Source: Epidermidibacterium keratini
Lineage (GTDB): Bacteria; Actinomycetota; Actinomycetes; Mycobacteriales; Antricoccaceae
Length of the DNA: 64,000 nt
Reading direction: 5' to 3'
Assembly (NCBI RefSeq): GCF_009834025.1
Contig: NZ_CP047156.1
Span: forward strand, 2,232,001-2,296,000
Shown here: one piece after another, positions 37,450 to 47,079 of the stretch
Numbering within the stretch: position 1 is the stretch's first letter
How the letters are laid out: every line of letters starts with the position of its first letter
Notes under the pieces: model-generated
Told to the model about the DNA's origin: nothing
The model's database searches: none
The model's input: the letters and a program-made list of their open reading frames with translations, nothing else
Translations under genes and position numbers: made by a program

Positions 37450-38688
37450 ATGTCCCAGCCGTATGAACCGATGCCGAAGATCACCCGTCAGGTGCCCAAG
37501 CTCAGCGAGCTCAAACCGCTGCTTGGCTTCCAGGGTCCGACGCTGAAGCCCGCGGCACGCCGGCTATCGCGAGCGTTCACCATCGCTGACCTGCGCAAGA
37601 TCGCGAAGCGCCGCACGCCGCGGTCGGTCTTCGACTACACCGATGGCGCGGCGGAGGATGAGTCGTCGTTGGCCCGCTCGCGCGACCTCTTCACGCAGGT
37701 CGAGTTCGAGGCCAACGTGCTTCGCGATATCTCGAAGGTCAACCTCGAGACCACTATCCTCGGCGGCCCGTCGAGCCTCCCGATCGCGCTCGCCCCCACC
37801 GGCTTCACCCGGATGATGCACTACCAGGGCGAGACCGCGGTCGCGCACGAAGCCAACAACGCGCGCATCCCGTATTCGCTGTCGACGATGGGTACGACGT
37901 CCATCGAGGAGGTCGCGAAGCTGACCCCCGACACGCAGCGCTACTTCCAGCTCTATGTGTGGAATGACCGCGAGGCGAGTACGGCGCTCATCGAGCGGGC
38001 TCGCGACGCCGGATATCAGGCGCTGATCCTCACTGTCGACACTGCCGTCGCCGGCAACCGCCGCCGCGACGTACGCAACGGACTGACGATCCCGCCGAAG
38101 CTCACCCCGTCGACCTTCGCTGACATGGCGATGCACCCGTCGTGGTGGGCAAACTTGCTCACGACCGCGCCGCTGGAGTTCGCCTCTCTGACGAACTGGG
38201 AGGGGACGGTCGCGGAGATGATCAACAAGATGTTCGACCCGACGGTCTCCTTCGAGGACGTCGCGTGGTTGCGGTCGATCTGGCCGGGAAAGCTTGTGGT
38301 CAAAGGGATTCAGTCGCTTGAGGACTCACAGCGAGCCCTCGATGTCGGCGCCGATGCGCTGCTGCTTTCGAACCATGGCGGCCGGCAGCTCGGTCGCGCT
38401 CGACCGCCGCTGAGGTTGCTCCCGGAGGCACGCCGCAAGCTTGGCGACGACGTCGAGATCTTCATCGACGGCGGAATCATGGGCGGCGAAGACGTTATTG
38501 CCTGCCTCGCCCTCGGTGCCGATGCGGCGTTCATCGGCCGCGCGTATCTCTATGGCCTGATGGCTGGGGGTTATCTCGGCGTACGCCGCGCGATTGACAT
38601 CCTGCGCACGGAGATGCGCCGCACCATGCAGCTGCTCGGCGTTTCTGATGTGAAGGACCTCGGGCCGCAGCACGTGCACCTGACGTAG
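37450..38688 (+). CDS. lldD: FMN-dependent L-lactate dehydrogenase, LldD2-like
   Basis: Oxidises L-lactate or a related alpha-hydroxy acid to the 2-oxo acid with FMN, quinone-linked in bacteria. The 412 residues closely follow mycobacterial LldD2 as I remember it: RAFTIADLRKIAKRRTPRSVFDYTDGAAEDE with the active-site Tyr, IALAPTGFTRMMHYQGE, LILTVDTAVAGNRRRDVRNG, KLVVKGIQS with the FMN Lys, LLSNHGGRQLG with the catalytic His and Arg, and FIGRAYLYGLMAGG. The motif usually reads GGRQLD; here it is GGRQLGRA, a small deviation. Leaderless start: TAGGGT (37438-37443) 6 nt before ATG. Confidence 0.92.
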   Translation: MSQPYEPMPKITRQVPKLSELKPLLGFQGPTLKPAARRLSRAFTIADLRKIAKRRTPRSVFDYTDGAAEDESSLARSRDLFTQVEFEANVLRDISKVNLETTILGGPSSLPIALAPTGFTRMMHYQGETAVAHEANNARIPYSLSTMGTTSIEEVAKLTPDTQRYFQLYVWNDREASTALIERARDAGYQALILTVDTAVAGNRRRDVRNGLTIPPKLTPSTFADMAMHPSWWANLLTTAPLEFASLTNWEGTVAEMINKMFDPTVSFEDVAWLRSIWPGKLVVKGIQSLEDSQRALDVGADALLLSNHGGRQLGRARPPLRLLPEARRKLGDDVEIFIDGGIMGGEDVIACLALGADAAFIGRAYLYGLMAGGYLGVRRAIDILRTEMRRTMQLLGVSDVKDLGPQHVHLT

Positions 38689-38726
38689 GCCCTGGGCCCG
38701 CCCGGGTGATGACGTACCGTAGTCGG

Positions 38727-39053
38727 GTGGCAAACAAGGATTCTGGCCTGCCGATCATGATGTTGCATGACCGCCTGCTGGTGAAGTTAAACAGCGAGGA
38801 CGGCGACCGCAAGTCATCCGGCGGCATCCTGATCCCGGCGACCGCGAAGGTCGCTCGGCGGCTGCGCTGGGGCGAAGTGCTCGGCGCTGGTCCCTCCGTG
38901 CGCAACGTGAAGGTCGGCGATCAGGTGCTGTTTGGCGAAGACGACGACGCCGAGGTCGAGATCAACGCCGAGAGCTACACGATCATGCGCGAGCGCGACG
39001 TACACGCCGTTGCCGCCGAGCGCGTCGAAGTCTCCACCGGCCTCTACCTCTAA
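38727..39053 (+). CDS. GroES-family co-chaperonin-like protein (divergent)
   Basis: A 108-residue Cpn10-fold protein. PIMMLHDRLLVKLNSEDGDRKSSGGILIPATA holds the mobile-loop region, and RLRWGEVLGAGPSVRNVKVGDQVLF and YTIMRERDVHAV follow the co-chaperonin pattern. It differs from housekeeping GroES in its loop and in having no groEL beside it. The GTG at 38727 is preferred to ATG 38706 because TACCGT (38715-38720) ends 6 nt before it, another leaderless layout. Whether it caps a chaperonin or has another role is open. Confidence 0.8.
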   Translation: MANKDSGLPIMMLHDRLLVKLNSEDGDRKSSGGILIPATAKVARRLRWGEVLGAGPSVRNVKVGDQVLFGEDDDAEVEINAESYTIMRERDVHAVAAERVEVSTGLYL

Positions 39054-39090
39054 GTTTCGCCGCTCGACCAAGCCGATCTCCAGCCCATTT

Positions 39091-39222
39091 TCGGTGGTTG
39101 AGCAGCCGCAAGCCCCTTGGGGCGAGCGGCGTCCGTCGAAACCAATTCCGCCGGCGAGATCGCGCCCATTCTCGGTGGTTGAGCAGTGAGGAGCGCTAGC
39201 GACGAACGTCCGTCGAAACCAC
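39091..39222 (+). repeat. Dispersed hairpin repeat, two copies, left border of HNH gene
   Basis: Copy 1 (39091-39144) reads TCGGTGGTTGAGCAG, stem CCGC, loop AAGCCCCTTGGGGCGA, stem GCGG, then CGTCCGTCGAAACCA. Copy 2 (39172-39222) is the short-stem variant also found at 1469. They lie between the GroES-like gene and the 3' end of the DUF222/HNH gene. Confidence 0.8.
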
Positions 39223-39239
39223 CCCCGCCGGTCGGGATC

Positions 39240-41060
39240 CTAGCTATGGCTGAGGATTTCGGTGATGCCGCCGGGTCGGGTGATGATTTCCAGGCCGAGG
39301 TCTGGGTTGGTCCAGATGAGGATGGCTTCGCCGTCGCGCATCTCGACTTGCCAGGCGGTGTGGTGGCGTACGCGGTGGTGTTCTCGGCATAGGCAGGCGA
39401 GTACGTCGTCGGCGGTGTGCCCGCCCGACCCGTCGGGGTGGTGTTCGCGGGTGTGGTCGAGGTCGGCTTCTCCGCGCGGTCCGATGGCGGGCCGGGTGCA
39501 GTAGGGGAACCGGCATACTTTGTCGCGTAGCTGCACGCGCCGGCGCATGCGCGCGGTCGGGTTCTTGATCACTGGCCCGAGATCGAGTGGCAGGTTGGTC
39601 AGGTCGTCGGTGACGAGCCGCTGCAGGTCCGGCTCGCCCGCGAGCAGGAACAGCAGCACCTGGTAGGGCACGTATCCCAGCCCGTCGATCCACGCCCGTT
39701 CCTCACGGTCATACTCCGACGCGTCTTCACCATCGACGTCGTGCTCGCCGTTTCCGGTGGTCGGGCTGACGGGTTTTTCGGTGGTCGAGCAGGTGCGAGC
39801 CCCTCCGGGCGAGCACCGGTTGTCGAGACCACTCGCGCCTTCGGGTGGCGCGTGGGCTCCGGTGGCGCCGGGCATGATCCCGGCCCGTAGGCATAGCAGG
39901 GTTGTGAGCGGCACGGTCACGGTCAGCAGCGGCTTCGGTGGCGCGGGGGTGCTCATGCCGAGGGTGCTCAGCAGCATGATGATCGCTTCCCAGGCCTGCT
40001 GGGCTTGCCCGAACTGCTCGGGGTCGATCATCGGATACCCCGTCTGTGGGTCGGTGAGCACGGGGGTGAGGCCGAGCTGGTCGGCGGCGGCGGGTGCGAG
40101 GGCGGCGGGTCCGAACAGCATGGCTTGCAGTACGTCGGCGCGGGCCTGCTCCGGCGTGCGCGGGTCGTCCTTGCCGGCGTGCTTGGCGTAGATGTGCAGC
40201 GCGTTCTCGATGGCGGTGACGACGGCTGCGGGGAGGTTGGCGTTCATCCACCGCATCCCGAACAAGTCGCACTCAGTGAACTCGACGCGCCGCGCTGCCA
40301 TGCCCTGCTCGTGGTCGGCCTCGGGCTCGGGCGTGTGGGTGGTGTGGGTTTGTTTCCACCGCGACAGTCGGCGCCGCAGCACGTCGGTGGTGACGGGTTC
40401 TTTCGTGCGGAACAGCGCCGCGTCCGCGCGGGCGAGGTCGTCTTCGTCGAGGCTCTGCGCGGCGCGCGCGATCATCGCGAGCTGGTACTGCGACCAGTTG
40501 CCTTCCTGGGCGCGGTCGAGTGCGTGGGGCATGCACCGCACCATCCGCAGCGACTTCGCCAGCATGCCGTGCGCCACCCGCGCATCCACCCGGCAGGCGG
40601 CGCTGATCGCGGCGGCGGTGATCTGGCTGCGGGTCACCCACGAATCCGAGTTATCCCCGTCATCTCGGTCGGCGTGGCGGCGGTACCCGCCTGGCGTGGC
40701 GTCGTCGGGTAGCTGCTGACCCGCGCTCGAGTGGGCTTCGACGATCGCGCGGGCCTCCACCGCAGCCACGGTGCCACTGACGCGTTGGCACATCTCCACC
40801 ACCTTCACCGCCTGCCCATGCCGCGAGGACAACCCATCAACGTCGTCGGCGTACTCGAGGATCTGCGCGGCGAGTGACCGCAACCGCGCTGCGGCTGCGC
40901 TCCGACTCAGCGGCTGTTCGGCCACGCGGCACTCCTGGTCGCTGTCCGCGAGTGGAGCAGACTCGCTGGGCTCACTTTCGTTGTGTGGCAGGGATTCTTC
41001 TCGCAGCATCGACATCAGGTCTTCGACCTGAACGTCGTCGCGCAGCCCCCGCCTTCGCAT
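39240..41060 (-). CDS. DUF222 - HNH endonuclease domain protein (13E12-repeat family)
   Basis: A 606-residue protein with an N-terminal, helix-rich DUF222 region (about residues 30-330) and a C-terminal HNH nuclease domain (about 520-580: RDKVCRFPYCTRPAIGPRGEADLDHTREHHPDG and CREHHRVRHH). The family is multicopy in Actinobacteria and related to the mycobacterial 13E12 repeat; its role is unsettled. A 54-bp copy of the dispersed repeat (39779-39832) lies in frame inside the gene and encodes part of the linker between the domains. ATG 41060 is chosen since TAGCGT (41067-41072) ends 6 nt before it. Repeats border both ends. Confidence 0.87.
   Translation of the reverse strand: MRRRGLRDDVQVEDLMSMLREESLPHNESEPSESAPLADSDQECRVAEQPLSRSAAAARLRSLAAQILEYADDVDGLSSRHGQAVKVVEMCQRVSGTVAAVEARAIVEAHSSAGQQLPDDATPGGYRRHADRDDGDNSDSWVTRSQITAAAISAACRVDARVAHGMLAKSLRMVRCMPHALDRAQEGNWSQYQLAMIARAAQSLDEDDLARADAALFRTKEPVTTDVLRRRLSRWKQTHTTHTPEPEADHEQGMAARRVEFTECDLFGMRWMNANLPAAVVTAIENALHIYAKHAGKDDPRTPEQARADVLQAMLFGPAALAPAAADQLGLTPVLTDPQTGYPMIDPEQFGQAQQAWEAIIMLLSTLGMSTPAPPKPLLTVTVPLTTLLCLRAGIMPGATGAHAPPEGASGLDNRCSPGGARTCSTTEKPVSPTTGNGEHDVDGEDASEYDREERAWIDGLGYVPYQVLLFLLAGEPDLQRLVTDDLTNLPLDLGPVIKNPTARMRRRVQLRDKVCRFPYCTRPAIGPRGEADLDHTREHHPDGSGGHTADDVLACLCREHHRVRHHTAWQVEMRDGEAILIWTNPDLGLEIITRPGGITEILSHS
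39779..39832 (+). repeat. Dispersed hairpin repeat inside the HNH gene, in frame
   Basis: Exact layout of the family: CGGTGGTCGAGCAG, stem GTGC, loop GAGCCCCTCCGGGCGA, stem GCAC, CGGTTGTCGAGACCAC. It is 54 bp, 18 codons, and keeps the minus-strand frame open; the protein reads GLDNRCSPGGARTCSTTE there. Confidence 0.85.
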
Positions 41061-41193
41061 ACCCACACGCTACAACTAGGCCCAGACACGGCCTCCCGAA
41101 AACGACCCCATAACGGCCGTTTTCGCACATATAGCACGCGTGTTTACCACATCGTTACGAACCGATGCGACCAGCACGGCTCAAGTTCCCTTA

Positions 41194-41500
41194 CATGCTT
41201 GCGAAGTGGTCTCGAGGTCTCGAGGTCTCGACAACCGGCCTCGTACCTCGGCCTGCTCGACCCACCGCAACCGCTGAGTCGCTAGCGCTCCTTCGCTGCT
41301 CGACCACCGACGGTGGCGCCGCCCGTTGACTCAGGATCCCCTGCATGCTTGCGAAGTGGTTTCGAGGTCTCGAGGTCTCGACAACCGGCCTCGTACCTCG
41401 GCCTGCTCGACCCATCGCAACCGGCTCGTTCCTCGGCCTGCTCGACCCACCGCAACCGGCCTCGTTCCTCGGCCTGCTCGACCACCGAGAGGGCCGCGAT
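41194..41500 (-). repeat. Repeat-rich block with an 80-bp direct duplication
   Basis: 41194-41273 and 41344-41423 are 80-bp direct repeats differing at two positions. Each contains a reverse copy of the dispersed element with stem GGCC and loop GAGGTACGA, and a triplicated CTCGAGGT run. Further shortened copies follow to about 41500. No gene is supported between the HNH start (41060) and the proVWX terminator; the leftmost part also has an inverted repeat CGAAAACG/CGTTTTCG (41097-41125). Confidence 0.8.
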
Positions 41501-41540
41501 CGAACACCGAGAGGGCCGATGCTGCGGGCCTAGGAAACGA

Positions 41541-41578
41541 CGAACGGGGCGTGGGTCTGATGACCCACGCCCCGTTCG
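41541..41578 (-). terminator. Terminator of the proVWX operon
   Basis: Perfect 16-bp stem (41541-41556 with 41563-41578) and a 6-nt loop, 12 nt after the proX stop. On the minus strand it is followed by TCGTTTCC, a modest U-rich tail. Very stable, so it also insulates the operon from the repeat block. Confidence 0.85.
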
Positions 41579-41590
41579 CTGAGGTGATGC

Positions 41591-42586
41591 TTAGCCGAGC
41601 TCTCCGTTGCGGAGCTGGTCGGCGAACTCCGGGTTCTCCGAGAGCCACTGCGCAACCGCGGCGTCGTTGTCGCTGCCGGCGAAGTTGTCCTCGCCGAACA
41701 TCACGTTTTCCAGCGAGGCCAGGGTCTCATCGTCGAGGATGAGGTTCTTGACCAGCTGAGCGACCTTCGGGTTGTCGTCCGAGTAGCCCTTCGTGGCGAA
41801 GGAGTAGATGAACTCCTTGCCGCCCATGGCGTTCTTCGGGTCTTCGAGGTCGCGCATCGGGAACGCGGCGTACGCCCAGTGCGGACGCCACAGCGTCACG
41901 GCGACGTTGGTGCCCTGCTGCTGCGACGACTTGATCGCTGCCAGCATCGCCGGCGTCGAGGAGATCGTGAAGTTCAGGTTCTCCAGGCCGTAATCCGGGA
42001 TCGCCTTCTCCTGCGTCTGCTTGGTCAGACCGGCGCCGGCCTCGATGCCCACGAGCGTGTTGTTGTACTGATCGCCCATGGTCGCGAGGTCTTCGATGGT
42101 CTGCGCGGGCGAGTCCTCGTTGACCGCGATGGTCAGCTTGGCGTTGTCGTACCAGCAGCCGAGGCTCTCCAGGTCGTCGCCGTACTCGTCGAGGTAGTCG
42201 GCGTGCGTCAGCGGAAGCCAGCCATCGGTGAGGATGTCGACATCGCCCTTAGCGACGGCGGTGTAGCCGGGACCGGCATCGAAGGACTGGATGTCGACGG
42301 TGTAGCCGTCCTGCTCGAGCACGGCCTTCAGCAGATGGGCGGTCGCGTAGGACTCATCCCAGCCGTTGAACGCACCGATGGTGACTTCCTTGTCAGCGTC
42401 CTCACCTTCGACATCAGCTACCGGCTGGACGCCTTCGCTCATGTCGCAGTCAGCCCACTTGCTGTCTTCGCTGCTGCCGCCGGAGCCGCTGTCGGACTCA
42501 CTGGACGTGTTGGACGCGCCGCAACCGGCGAGCACCAACGCTGCGGCGGTGAATACCGCTGCGAGCGACCTCTTCTTGGTAAACAT
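41591..42586 (-). CDS. proX: Glycine betaine/proline-type ABC transporter substrate-binding lipoprotein
   Basis: Binds a quaternary ammonium osmolyte outside the membrane, 331 residues. Lipoprotein signal AAALVLAGCGASNTSS (Cys about residue 23) and a Ser-rich linker. The mature domain shows VTIGAFNGWDESYATAHLLKAVLEQDGYTV, DGWLPLTHADYLDEYG and NVAVTLWRPHWAYAAF, which supply the Trp/aromatic cage residues of the OpuAC fold. ATG 42586 follows GAGAGGAG. Third gene of proV-proW-proX; strong terminator just downstream. Confidence 0.93.
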   Translation of the reverse strand: MFTKKRSLAAVFTAAALVLAGCGASNTSSESDSGSGGSSEDSKWADCDMSEGVQPVADVEGEDADKEVTIGAFNGWDESYATAHLLKAVLEQDGYTVDIQSFDAGPGYTAVAKGDVDILTDGWLPLTHADYLDEYGDDLESLGCWYDNAKLTIAVNEDSPAQTIEDLATMGDQYNNTLVGIEAGAGLTKQTQEKAIPDYGLENLNFTISSTPAMLAAIKSSQQQGTNVAVTLWRPHWAYAAFPMRDLEDPKNAMGGKEFIYSFATKGYSDDNPKVAQLVKNLILDDETLASLENVMFGEDNFAGSDNDAAVAQWLSENPEFADQLRNGELG

Positions 42587-42639
42587 CGAACTCCTCTCGA
42601 TGGGCGCCGGTGCGCCCTGCGAAACTACTTCCCTTGCGA

Positions 42640-43500
42640 TTAACCGTGTTTGACCATTTCCAGGGCTGATGACCTGGTGCCGATCGCGTTGCTCACGCGG
42701 TCGAGGAAGATCGCGATGATCACGACCGCGAGACCGGCTTCCATGCCCAACGACACGTTGAGCTGGCTGATCGAGGCGATGACCTGTCCACCGAGGCCGC
42801 CGGAGCCAGCCATGCCAGCCAGCACGACCATCGACAGCGACAGCATGATGACCTGGTTGACGCCGGCCATGATCGTCGGCAGAGCCAGCGGAAGCTGGAT
42901 CTGGCGCAGGATCTTGCCGGGGCTGGAGCCAAACGCGTAGCCGGCCTCGACAACCTCCGGGTCGACCTGGCGGATCGCCAGCTCGGTGAGGCGTACGCCG
43001 GGTGGCAGCGCGAAGATGACCGTCGCGATCGCACCGGGGGTGACGCCGACGCTGAAGATGGTGATCGCCGGCACGAGGTAGACCAGGGCCGGCATCGTCT
43101 GCATCAGATCGAGAATCGGCTTCAGGACCCGCGATACACCGTCCGAGCGAGCGGCGAGGATGCCGAGCGGGATCGCAATGATGAGCGCGATGAGCACGGC
43201 CACGATCACCAAAGAAATCGTGCTCATTGCGTTGTTCCACTGGTTGAACGCGCGGATCAGATAGAAGCCGAGCGCCGTGAAGAGCGCAAACCTCCAGCCG
43301 CGGATCCAAAATGCGAGCGCCGCGAAGATCAGGATGATCACGTAGTACGGCGGCGTACTCAGCACCCAATACAGGCCGTCATAGATGCCGGTGAGCACCA
43401 GCTTGATGAAGTCGAACAGCCAGCCCAAGTTGGAGGTGAGCCAGTCGATTCCGTCTTCGATCCAGTCGCCGAGCGGAATGCGAGGGTTAAGCAAGTCCAT
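42640..43500 (-). CDS. proW: Glycine betaine/proline-type ABC transporter permease
   Basis: A 286-residue permease. An N-terminal amphipathic or short hydrophobic region is followed by about six TM helices with the BPD permease signature EAGYAFGSSPGKILRQIQLPLALPTIMAGVNQVIMLSLSMVVLAGMAG. PILDLMQTMPALVYLVP and GIPLGIL-like IAIPLGILAARSDG are typical of ProW/OpuAB. ATG 43500 with GGAGAGG upstream; it lies inside the 3' end of proV (14-nt overlap), so translation is coupled. Confidence 0.93.
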   Translation of the reverse strand: MDLLNPRIPLGDWIEDGIDWLTSNLGWLFDFIKLVLTGIYDGLYWVLSTPPYYVIILIFAALAFWIRGWRFALFTALGFYLIRAFNQWNNAMSTISLVIVAVLIALIIAIPLGILAARSDGVSRVLKPILDLMQTMPALVYLVPAITIFSVGVTPGAIATVIFALPPGVRLTELAIRQVDPEVVEAGYAFGSSPGKILRQIQLPLALPTIMAGVNQVIMLSLSMVVLAGMAGSGGLGGQVIASISQLNVSLGMEAGLAVVIIAIFLDRVSNAIGTRSSALEMVKHG

Positions 43501-44806
43501 CGTTGCGCTCCTCTCCACCGGCGCCAGCAGTGACGGTGTCGACGGGAATTGAGCCCGTCGTCAGCGGTCCCTGCGTGCTTGTGAACGGCGTACCGTCGTC
43601 GTTGACCGCGTCAACATCTGAAGATTTGTCAGTCATAGAGGCGATCGAGGCCAGCAGCGCGATGCGCGGGATGACGCCGAGCAGCCGGTTCTTGTCGTCG
43701 ACAACCGCCAGCGGGATCGGCGATCCGGCCGACGGCGCGAAAAGGTCGACCAGCGGCGCGTCGGGCGCGACCGTCTGCAGAGCTTCCTGTCGCAGGTACG
43801 GCGCGAGATCGGTGTCGCCCTTGCGCGTGGCCGCGACCATGTCGTCGTCGCTGACGTAGCCGAGCAGCGTGCGATCGCGCGCGACGACAAGCGCGCCGGC
43901 GTTGAGCACCTTGCGCATCTGCTCGAGCGCCGTACGCGGCCCCGCCGACGACGAGACGATGCTGACCGGCTTCTCCATCACCGAGCGCGCGGTGAGCACG
44001 CGGGTGCGGTCCACGTCCTGGACGAACTGCGCGACATAGTCGTTGGCCGGGTCGGTGAGGATCTCCTCCGCCGTACCCACCTGCACGATGCGACCGTCAC
44101 GCATCACCGCTATGCGGTCGCCGATGTACATCGCCTCGTTGAGGTCGTGGGTGATGAAGACGATCGTCTTGCCCAGGTTGTTTTGCAGCTCGATGAGCTG
44201 GTCTTGCATCTCGCGGCGGATGAGCGGATCGAGCGCCGAGAACGCCTCATCCATCAGCAGGATGTCGGTCTCGGCCGCGAGTGCGCGCGCCAGACCGACG
44301 CGCTGCTGCATGCCGCCGGAGAGCTGGCTGGGGTAGCGGTCGCCCCAGCCGTCCAGCCCGACGACGCTCAACCAGTGGTCGGCCGAGGCCAGCCGCTGAT
44401 CACGCGGCACGCCCTTGACTTCCAGCGCGTACGCCGCGTTGTCGCGCACCGTGCGGTGCGGCATCAACGCGAAGTGCTGGAACACCATCGAGACGTTTTG
44501 CTGGCGAATCTCGCGCAGCTTGGCATCGGAGGCGTTGGTGATGTCGGTGCCCTCGACCGTGACGGTGCCGTCGGTCGGCTTCCACAGCCCGTTGAGCATG
44601 CGGATGAGCGTCGACTTACCGGAGCCGGACAGGCCCATGACGACGAAGATCTCGCCGTCCTCAACGTCGAAGCTCGCATCGATCACGGCCGGAGTGCCGA
44701 GCTTGCGCACATCCTCCGCGCTCGCTCCATCCTTAAGCCGGGCAAGTGCTTCGGATTCCCGCCGGCCGAAGATCTTGTAAACGTGGTCAACGCTTACCTT
44801 CGCCAC
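43487..44806 (-). CDS. proV: Glycine betaine/proline-type ABC transporter ATPase with CBS pair
   Basis: ATPase of the osmolyte importer, 439 residues. SVDHVYKIFGRR and ARLKDGASAEDVRKLGTPAVIDASF form the ProV-specific N-terminus. Walker A is GLSGSGKSTLIRMLNGL, signature LSGGMQQRVGLARALA, Walker B ILLMDEAFSALDPLIR. From about residue 285 a tandem CBS module follows (VVARDRTLLGYVSDDDM and PIPLAVVDDKNRLLGVIPR), which in OpuA senses ionic strength or c-di-AMP. The tail is polar and Thr/Gly-rich. First gene of the operon; its 370-bp upstream gap holds the putative promoter and an operator-like palindrome. Confidence 0.94.
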   Translation of the reverse strand: MAKVSVDHVYKIFGRRESEALARLKDGASAEDVRKLGTPAVIDASFDVEDGEIFVVMGLSGSGKSTLIRMLNGLWKPTDGTVTVEGTDITNASDAKLREIRQQNVSMVFQHFALMPHRTVRDNAAYALEVKGVPRDQRLASADHWLSVVGLDGWGDRYPSQLSGGMQQRVGLARALAAETDILLMDEAFSALDPLIRREMQDQLIELQNNLGKTIVFITHDLNEAMYIGDRIAVMRDGRIVQVGTAEEILTDPANDYVAQFVQDVDRTRVLTARSVMEKPVSIVSSSAGPRTALEQMRKVLNAGALVVARDRTLLGYVSDDDMVAATRKGDTDLAPYLRQEALQTVAPDAPLVDLFAPSAGSPIPLAVVDDKNRLLGVIPRIALLASIASMTDKSSDVDAVNDDGTPFTSTQGPLTTGSIPVDTVTAGAGGEERNDGLA

Positions 44807-45023
44807 AAACGAACCCTTCGTGTCTTGTGCACGCTGCGGACGACTGGCGCCACGCCAGGTCTACGCCGTGCTCACGGTCAGTCGACGGCCTATGGGGGCT
44901 ACGTGTCATCGCCGGATTGCGGCGATGCGGCGTACGCCGGACCTGAGGCCTGGCGCGCCATGACGTGCGGCTCGTGTCGACTGCGGCCACGCGTTTCGCG
45001 GCCACAGAACATCGAAACACGCG

Positions 45024-45044
45024 GGCTATACGGTCGGTATAACC
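45024..45044. promoter_or_regulatory. Operator-like palindrome upstream of proVWX
   Basis: GGCTATAC (45024-45031), 5-nt spacer, GTATAACC (45037-45044): 8-bp arms with one mismatch, AT-rich against the background, about 220 bp before proV. It may be a regulator site or contain -10 like hexamers (TATACC, TATAGC on the minus strand). The rest of 44807-45134 shows no gene that I can support. Confidence 0.35.
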
Positions 45045-45134
45045 AGTTGCGTTTCGTTACGCGAACTACACCTGGGCGATGGTGTGGGTCACGTGACCTA
45101 TTTCAAGGTTGTCCAGTTCGCGCGGCCGGCGACC

Positions 45135-45176
45135 GGATTAACGCTCGGATCGGCGAAAATAACGCTCAGATCGGCG
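45135..45176 (-). repeat. 21-bp-period tandem repeat, two units
   Basis: On the minus strand, CGCCGATCTGAGCGTTATTTT and CGCCGATCCGAGCGTTAATCC, each 21 bp, beginning 1 nt after the metallopeptidase stop codon. Same consensus and period as the five-unit array at the 3' end of helD. Confidence 0.85.
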
Positions 45177-45177
45177 G

Positions 45178-45537
45178 TTAGGCCCAGCCGAGCTCGTGCA
45201 GCCGATCGTCGCTGATCCCGAAGTGGTGGGCAATCTCGTGGACGACGGTGATGAGGACCTCCTCGCGGATGTCGTCCTCGGTCTCGCTGATGTCCAGGAT
45301 CGCCTCGCGGTAGATCCAGATGGTGTCCGGCAGTGCTCCGGCGTACCCGTCGTCGCGGCTGGTGAGGGCGATCCCGTCATACAGCCCGAGCAGCGAGGGC
45401 TCCTCAGGGTTGCGGTCTTCGATCTGGACGACGACGTTGTCCATGCGCGAGGTCAGCTCGACCGGGATCGCGTCAAGTGCGTCGCTAACGAGCCGCTCGA
45501 ACTTGCGGCGCTTGATCTGCAGCCGCTCGCCGGACAC
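45178..45537 (-). CDS. Metallopeptidase family protein (zincin, DUF1025-like)
   Basis: A 119-residue minimal zincin. The metal site is VVHEIAHHFGISDDRLHELGW (HExxH plus a downstream Glu) near the C-terminus, preceded by DTIWIYREAILD. No signal peptide. The family is widespread in Actinobacteria with no settled substrate. GTG 45537 lies 2 nt after the stop of the GMP reductase gene, so it is cotranscribed with it. The 21-bp repeat begins right after its stop. Confidence 0.85.
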   Translation of the reverse strand: MSGERLQIKRRKFERLVSDALDAIPVELTSRMDNVVVQIEDRNPEEPSLLGLYDGIALTSRDDGYAGALPDTIWIYREAILDISETEDDIREEVLITVVHEIAHHFGISDDRLHELGWA

Positions 45538-45539
45538 GG

Positions 45540-47003
<1,464 letters not shown>

Positions 47004-47005
47004 TC

Positions 47006-47072
47006 AGGATACGCGTGCGCGCGCCAGGCCGCCCCGCGCGCCGACCGGCGGCATGATCAGCGCCGGTAACCT
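47006..47072. promoter_or_regulatory. Divergent leaderless promoters guaB1 / serS
   Basis: TATCCT on the minus strand (47006-47011) is 8 nt before the guaB1 GTG and TAACCT on the plus strand (47067-47072) is 7 nt before the serS GTG. Both promoters fit in 82 bp, so their upstream regions share about 55 bp. Confidence 0.6.
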
Positions 47073-47079
47073 TCTTGTC

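Noticed and set aside
39091-41500. Insertion sequence around the HNH gene
   Set aside because: No transposase, no terminal inverted repeats matching each other at both ends and no target duplication seen; the HNH/DUF222 protein is not a known transposase.
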